Source of the DNA: an uncultured Oscillospiraceae bacterium
GTDB taxonomy: Bacteria > Bacillota > Clostridia > Oscillospirales > Oscillospiraceae
Direction: 5' to 3'
Assembly: GCA_910589155.1 (NCBI GenBank)
Contig: CAJURY010000029.1
Span: forward strand, 1 to 8,973
Length of the DNA stretch: 8,973 bases
Shown: positions 6,760 to 8,973 of the stretch, piece after piece
Layout of the letters: each line of letters opens with the position of its first letter
Numbering within the stretch: position 1 is the stretch's first letter
Notes under the pieces: generated by a model
What the model saw: only the letters and a program-made list of their open reading frames with translations
Told to the model about the DNA's origin: nothing
Databases searched by the model: none
Made by a program: the position numbers and the translations under genes

Positions 6760-7363
6760 GCTGGGGAACAAGGCCCTTGAACTGTACCGCTACACGCTAC
6801 AGGTTACAAGGCCTGTGGCGGACGATAAGGTAGACGCGAAAGACGCGGCAAAGGTCATGAAGACCATTGCGCGGGCGAAAACCGTAGAGGAAATGCGGGA
6901 ACTTCTGCTGAAAACGGCGGATCGCCTGGAAAAAAAGCCAGGCCGCCCGCGCTTTCCCAAAAGCGAAAGTTTCGGCATGATTGCCGATCTGCGGGGCGCG
7001 GCGCGGAATATCGTGCGCGGGGTACACGCCGCAAATGAAACAATCTTCACGGAACGCCCGGAAGAACGGCTGAAAGAAATTAAAGCCGTGATAGATGAAT
7101 GTAACCTGATGTTGCAGCTTGTGGCATTGAGCGAAGAACTAAAGTACGCAGACATAAAGAGGGTTGAAACCTGGACAAACAAGATCCTTGACGTGAAGCG
7201 TATGTGTCTGGCCTGGATAAAGAAGGACGGCGAACGGGCAAAGAAGATCCTTGCCGAAAAAGACCGCGAGAAAATGACCGTCATAATTGCCCTTGTGCGG
7301 GACATTATGGCGGCGGAAGCAGCCGGAAAAACAAAAATGGATACAGCACGGCGGCAGCCGTGA
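6746..7363 (+). CDS. avd: Avd-like DGR accessory protein
   Basis: This 205-residue protein starts at ATG 6746, 5 bases after AAAGGGG, and ends at TGA 7361-7363. It is predicted almost wholly helical and basic (about 44 Lys/Arg against 33 Asp/Glu by hand count). It resembles the four-helix Avd/S23-like family: 'KLGNKALELYRYTLQVT', 'FGMIADLRGAARNIVRGVHAAN', 'LMLQLVALSEELKYADIKRVETW'. In the Bordetella phage BPP-1 DGR, Avd is a pentameric barrel that binds the RT and the template RNA and is needed for cDNA synthesis and mutagenesis. The call rests on fold-like features and on its place just before a template repeat and DGR RT. It is longer than BPP-1 Avd (about 128 residues), with an extra segment around residues 25-75 ('KVDAKDAAKVMKTIARAKTV', 'KKPGRPRFPK'). 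The C-terminal tail is probably disordered. Confidence 0.75.
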   Translation: MAEFKLGNKALELYRYTLQVTRPVADDKVDAKDAAKVMKTIARAKTVEEMRELLLKTADRLEKKPGRPRFPKSESFGMIADLRGAARNIVRGVHAANETIFTERPEERLKEIKAVIDECNLMLQLVALSEELKYADIKRVETWTNKILDVKRMCLAWIKKDGERAKKILAEKDREKMTVIIALVRDIMAAEAAGKTKMDTARRQP

Positions 7364-7381
7364 AGTATTGGGGTACAGCCC

Positions 7382-7513
7382 GGAAACGCCGTGAATTGGT
7401 GGTTGCGCTCTCCGAACCTGAACAACTCTACCAACGCCTGGAACGTCAATTCCAATGGCAATGCCAACAACAACAACTGTTCCTATACCGGGTATTATCT
7501 GCGGCCCGCTTTG
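7382..7513 (+). repeat. DGR template repeat (TR)
   Basis: This adenine-rich stretch lies between avd and the RT gene. Read in the frame of GTG 7391 it encodes 'NAVNWWLRSPNLNNSTNAW', continuing 'NVNSNGNANNNNCSYTGYYLRPAL', the typical C-terminal core of a C-type-lectin-like DGR target (WWLRSP ... RPAL). From 7415 to 7477, 12 of 21 codons are AAC (9) or AAT (3), including four AAC in a row at 7466-7477. AAC is the hallmark codon of TRs, since changing its adenines gives 15 amino acids and no stop. The constant GC-rich end (CTGCGGCCCGCT, 7499-7510) is where the TR equivalent of the initiation-of-mutagenic-homing site is expected. Both limits are approximate because the matching VR is not in the window. 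Confidence 0.88.
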
Positions 7514-7677
7514 ATGGATACGCCAGACCAAGTAGGCATAAGCCGAACGCCGCGCCCCATCTTCAAAGGGGACTGTATCCCGTCCAACTTCTGCGCGTGG
7601 AAGACGGATAAACACAAGGCGTTGACGCTGGCCGCCGTTGGAGCCGTCAGCTATCAGCAGCGCCGGAAGGAATGAGG

Positions 7678-7710
7678 GGAAGCCCGGCGCGGGCAAAGCG
7701 CCGGGCTTCC
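7678..7710 (+). other. Perfect 13-bp GC-rich hairpin upstream of the RT gene
   Basis: Arms 7678-7690 (GGAAGCCCGGCGC) and 7698-7710 (GCGCCGGGCTTCC) pair perfectly around GGGCAAA (7 bases). No T run follows (GAATTACC), so it does not look like a standard terminator. It ends 20 bases before the RT start. It could shape the 3' end of the template RNA, limit RT expression, or protect a processed RNA end. Confidence 0.65.
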
Positions 7711-7718
7711 GAATTACC

Positions 7719-7723
7719 AGGGG
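7719..7723 (+). promoter_or_regulatory. Ribosome-binding site of the RT gene
   Basis: AGGGG lies 6 bases before ATG 7730 and is weaker than the AGGAGG-type sites elsewhere in the window, which fits low RT expression. Flanking bases TTACC (7714-7718) and GGTAA (7722-7726) could pair weakly over it. Confidence 0.55.
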
Positions 7724-7729
7724 TAACGA

Positions 7730-8929
7730 ATGAACTATGAACAGCTTTGCTCATTTGAGGTACTATATGCAGCCTATAAGACCGCCCGGCAGGGCAAACG
7801 CGAAAAACAAGGGGCCGCCCAGTATGAAGCAAACGCGCTGGCCTGTACCGCCAGGCTGTCCCGTCTGCTGTTAAGCGGGGCCTATAAGCCAGGGAAATTT
7901 GAGGTATTCACGGTATACGAACCAAAGAAAAGGCTTGTACAAGCGCCCGCGTTCGTTGACAAAGTGGTACAGCACGCCATAGTTGATAACATTCTGTACG
8001 AAGCCATAACCAGCAGCTTCATACAGGACAGCTACGCTTCCCAGGTATGGAAGGGTATGCACGTAGGCTTGAACCGATTAAAAGAACAAATGCAGGACTA
8101 CTTCCAAAAGCGGAAGGGGCATGACGAAACCGCACGCAGGGCCGCAGGCTTGCCGCCGCGCCCGCCGGAACAGTGGGACTACGCGGACGGCTGGATCTTG
8201 AAAGCGGACGTGCATCACTTCTTTGCCAGCATAGACCACAACATTTTGAAAGAAAAGTTGCGGCGGAAAGTGGCGGACGATCGGATCTTTGCCCTTATGT
8301 GTACCTACATTGACAGCACGGACGGGTTGCCGCTGGGGTATCAGACTTCACAACTGCTGGCGCTTATGTACCTTGATGAATTTGATCATTGGGTGAAAGA
8401 AACACTACACGCCCGCTATTACGGGCGCTATATGGATGATTTTTATATTATCCATGAAGACAAGGCATATCTGAAAAAATGCCTTGTGGAGATCCGGGAA
8501 AAGATGGACGAATTGAAGCTGGAACTAAACGGAAAAACGGCCATTTTCCCATTGAAGAACGGGATCAACTTCCTGGGCTTCCACACATATTTGGACAGCG
8601 GCGGCGCGGTGGTCATGAAGCTACGCCGGGACAGCATACGGCGGATGAAAGACCGGATCAAGGGCTGGAAAGAAGACTTTCCGGCGGGGAAAATCAGCCG
8701 GGAAAAGATCGTGGTATGCTGGAAAGCGTGGGACGCACACGCGGCCCACGGGGACACCTACGCATTGCGGCAGAAGATGGCGGCGGAAGTATCCGCCATA
8801 ATCGGCGTGCGGCTGACCGTCCGCAGGAAGATCCGCAAGTCAAAATATGACGATGCCCGGAAGATGGTTAAAAAACTGCGGCGGCAGGGCCGGAAGAAGC
8901 CCGGCCAAAGGAGCAAAAAGGAGGAATAA
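7730..8929 (+). CDS. DGR reverse transcriptase
   Basis: This 399-residue RT starts at ATG 7730 and ends at TAA 8927-8929. Visible motifs, in order: finger region 'EPKKRLVQAPAFVDKVVQHAI' (about 64-84), then motif A 'LKADVHHFFASIDH' with catalytic D160. Next is 'LPLGYQTSQLLALMYLDEFD' (200-219) and the YMDD active site at 234-237 (D236, D237). Last is 'GINFLGFHTY' (278-287). The GxxxSQ motif (G203-Q208), with SQ where retroviral and group II RTs usually have SP, is the hallmark of DGR RTs and is linked to their low adenine fidelity. Residues ~123-152, between fingers and motif A, form a charged insertion. The C-terminus (~365-399) is strongly basic, suited to RNA binding. No maturase or endonuclease domain is seen. 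It would copy TR RNA with errors at adenines, with Avd as partner. Confidence 0.95.
   Translation: MNYEQLCSFEVLYAAYKTARQGKREKQGAAQYEANALACTARLSRLLLSGAYKPGKFEVFTVYEPKKRLVQAPAFVDKVVQHAIVDNILYEAITSSFIQDSYASQVWKGMHVGLNRLKEQMQDYFQKRKGHDETARRAAGLPPRPPEQWDYADGWILKADVHHFFASIDHNILKEKLRRKVADDRIFALMCTYIDSTDGLPLGYQTSQLLALMYLDEFDHWVKETLHARYYGRYMDDFYIIHEDKAYLKKCLVEIREKMDELKLELNGKTAIFPLKNGINFLGFHTYLDSGGAVVMKLRRDSIRRMKDRIKGWKEDFPAGKISREKIVVCWKAWDAHAAHGDTYALRQKMAAEVSAIIGVRLTVRRKIRKSKYDDARKMVKKLRRQGRKKPGQRSKKEE
8919..8924 (+). promoter_or_regulatory. Ribosome-binding site of the right-edge gene
   Basis: AGGAGG lies in the last codons of the RT gene, 10 bases before ATG 8935. It supports a real, well-translated gene starting there. 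Confidence 0.7.
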
Positions 8930-8934
8930 ACCCT

Positions 8935-8973
8935 ATGGCAAGCGTGGCATTAGGTCAAAAGGCTGTGGGAAGC
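8935..8973 (+). CDS. Probable DGR target protein, N-terminal 13 codons (partial)
   Basis: ATG 8935 follows the RT stop by 5 bases and a full AGGAGG. Only 13 codons are present: MASVALGQKAVGS, open to the right edge. From memory, this 'VALGxKAVGS' opening resembles the start of DUF6273-type, C-type-lectin-like proteins of Clostridia phages and DGRs, whose C-terminal part carries 'WWLRSP ... RPAL', just what the TR encodes. Its place directly after a DGR RT also favours the target role. If so, the VR lies near its 3' end, outside this window. Thirteen residues are too few for certainty; it could be another tail or accessory protein. Confidence 0.6.
   Translation, partial: MASVALGQKAVGS

Larger units (their letters stand above)
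7514..7729 (+). other. DGR spacer between TR and RT (non-coding)
   Basis: No convincing gene lies between the TR and the RT start. The TR frame stays open to TGA 7673-7675, but the downstream part has no start of its own, no ribosome-binding site and no recognisable protein pattern. In BPP-1, the RNA just downstream of the TR forms a structured spacer that binds RT-Avd and provides the site from which cDNA is primed; this segment has the same position and similar length. It contains a perfect hairpin at 7678-7710. Together with 7364-7513 it probably forms the template RNA, expressed from an avd-side transcript, as I see no clear promoter here. Confidence 0.55.

Noticed and set aside
7204..7611. 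135-codon + strand frame rich in Gln overlapping avd and the TR
   Set aside because: Its Gln-rich part is just the AAC repeats of the TR read out of frame as CAA/ACA, and its first part overlaps avd.
7391..7675. 94-codon frame through the TR as a protein-coding gene
   Set aside because: The lectin-like peptide reflects the TR's mirror relation to a VR. There is no good ribosome-binding site before GTG 7391 and no protein pattern after the TR.
7139..7696. 185-codon minus-strand frame across the TR and spacer
   Set aside because: It overlaps avd on the opposite strand and has no family pattern; the TR explains the sequence better.
7714..7726. TTACC-AGG-GGTAA mini-hairpin over the RT ribosome-binding site as a regulatory switch
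   Set aside because: A 5-bp stem with a 3-base loop is too weak to claim as a separate feature.
7730..8929. RT as a group II intron or retron RT
   Set aside because: The GxxxSQ motif, absence of maturase/endonuclease domains, and adjacent TR and Avd fit a DGR; no intron ends or msr/msd-like RNA are seen.
1..8973. CRISPR array, tRNA or rRNA genes, insertion sequences, attachment sites
   Set aside because: None was seen on reading; the only regular repeats are those inside the gpI-like gene and the TR itself.

Overview
The window is part of the structural region of a temperate phage or prophage with a contractile (P2-like, myovirus-type) tail. It is fused at its right end to a diversity-generating retroelement (DGR). 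All genes lie on the + strand, and most overlap or touch their neighbours (ATGA and TGATG junctions). Base composition is G+C-rich by eye, ribosome-binding sites are strong AGGAGG types, and starts are ATG or GTG. This style, with the protein families present, suggests a phage of a G+C-rich Clostridia-type gut Firmicute. The host is an inference, since no host gene is visible.

Bases 1-6502 hold the tail and baseplate module in assembly order: the C-terminal end of the tape-measure protein (cut by the left edge), tail protein X, a gpD/XkdQ-type baseplate hub with an inserted LysM domain, a short gpV-like spike-base protein, a gpU-like tail terminator or completion protein, a gpW/gp25 wedge protein, a gpJ-like wedge protein, a gpI-like tail protein with an unusual six-repeat C-terminal extension, and a short tail-fibre/collar protein. 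An unrecognised 85-residue ORF (6502-6759) follows. Its 3' part contains a perfect 13-bp hairpin that may end or attenuate the tail transcript.

Bases 6746-8973 hold the DGR: an Avd-like basic helical accessory protein, a non-coding interval carrying an adenine-rich template repeat (TR), a spacer with a second perfect 13-bp hairpin, and a reverse transcriptase with the DGR signature (YMDD active site and a GxxxSQ motif). At the right edge are the ribosome-binding site and first 13 codons of a further gene, most likely the diversified target. The variable repeat (VR) is not seen in this window and should lie at the 3' end of that gene. The TR would be transcribed, reverse transcribed with errors at adenines by RT and Avd, and the cDNA used to overwrite the VR. 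The result would be a tail-tip or adhesin protein with changing binding specificity.

The most notable points are the stop-proof NNY design of the TR, the two hairpins of identical geometry flanking avd-TR, the repeat-extended gpI, and the LysM-bearing hub.
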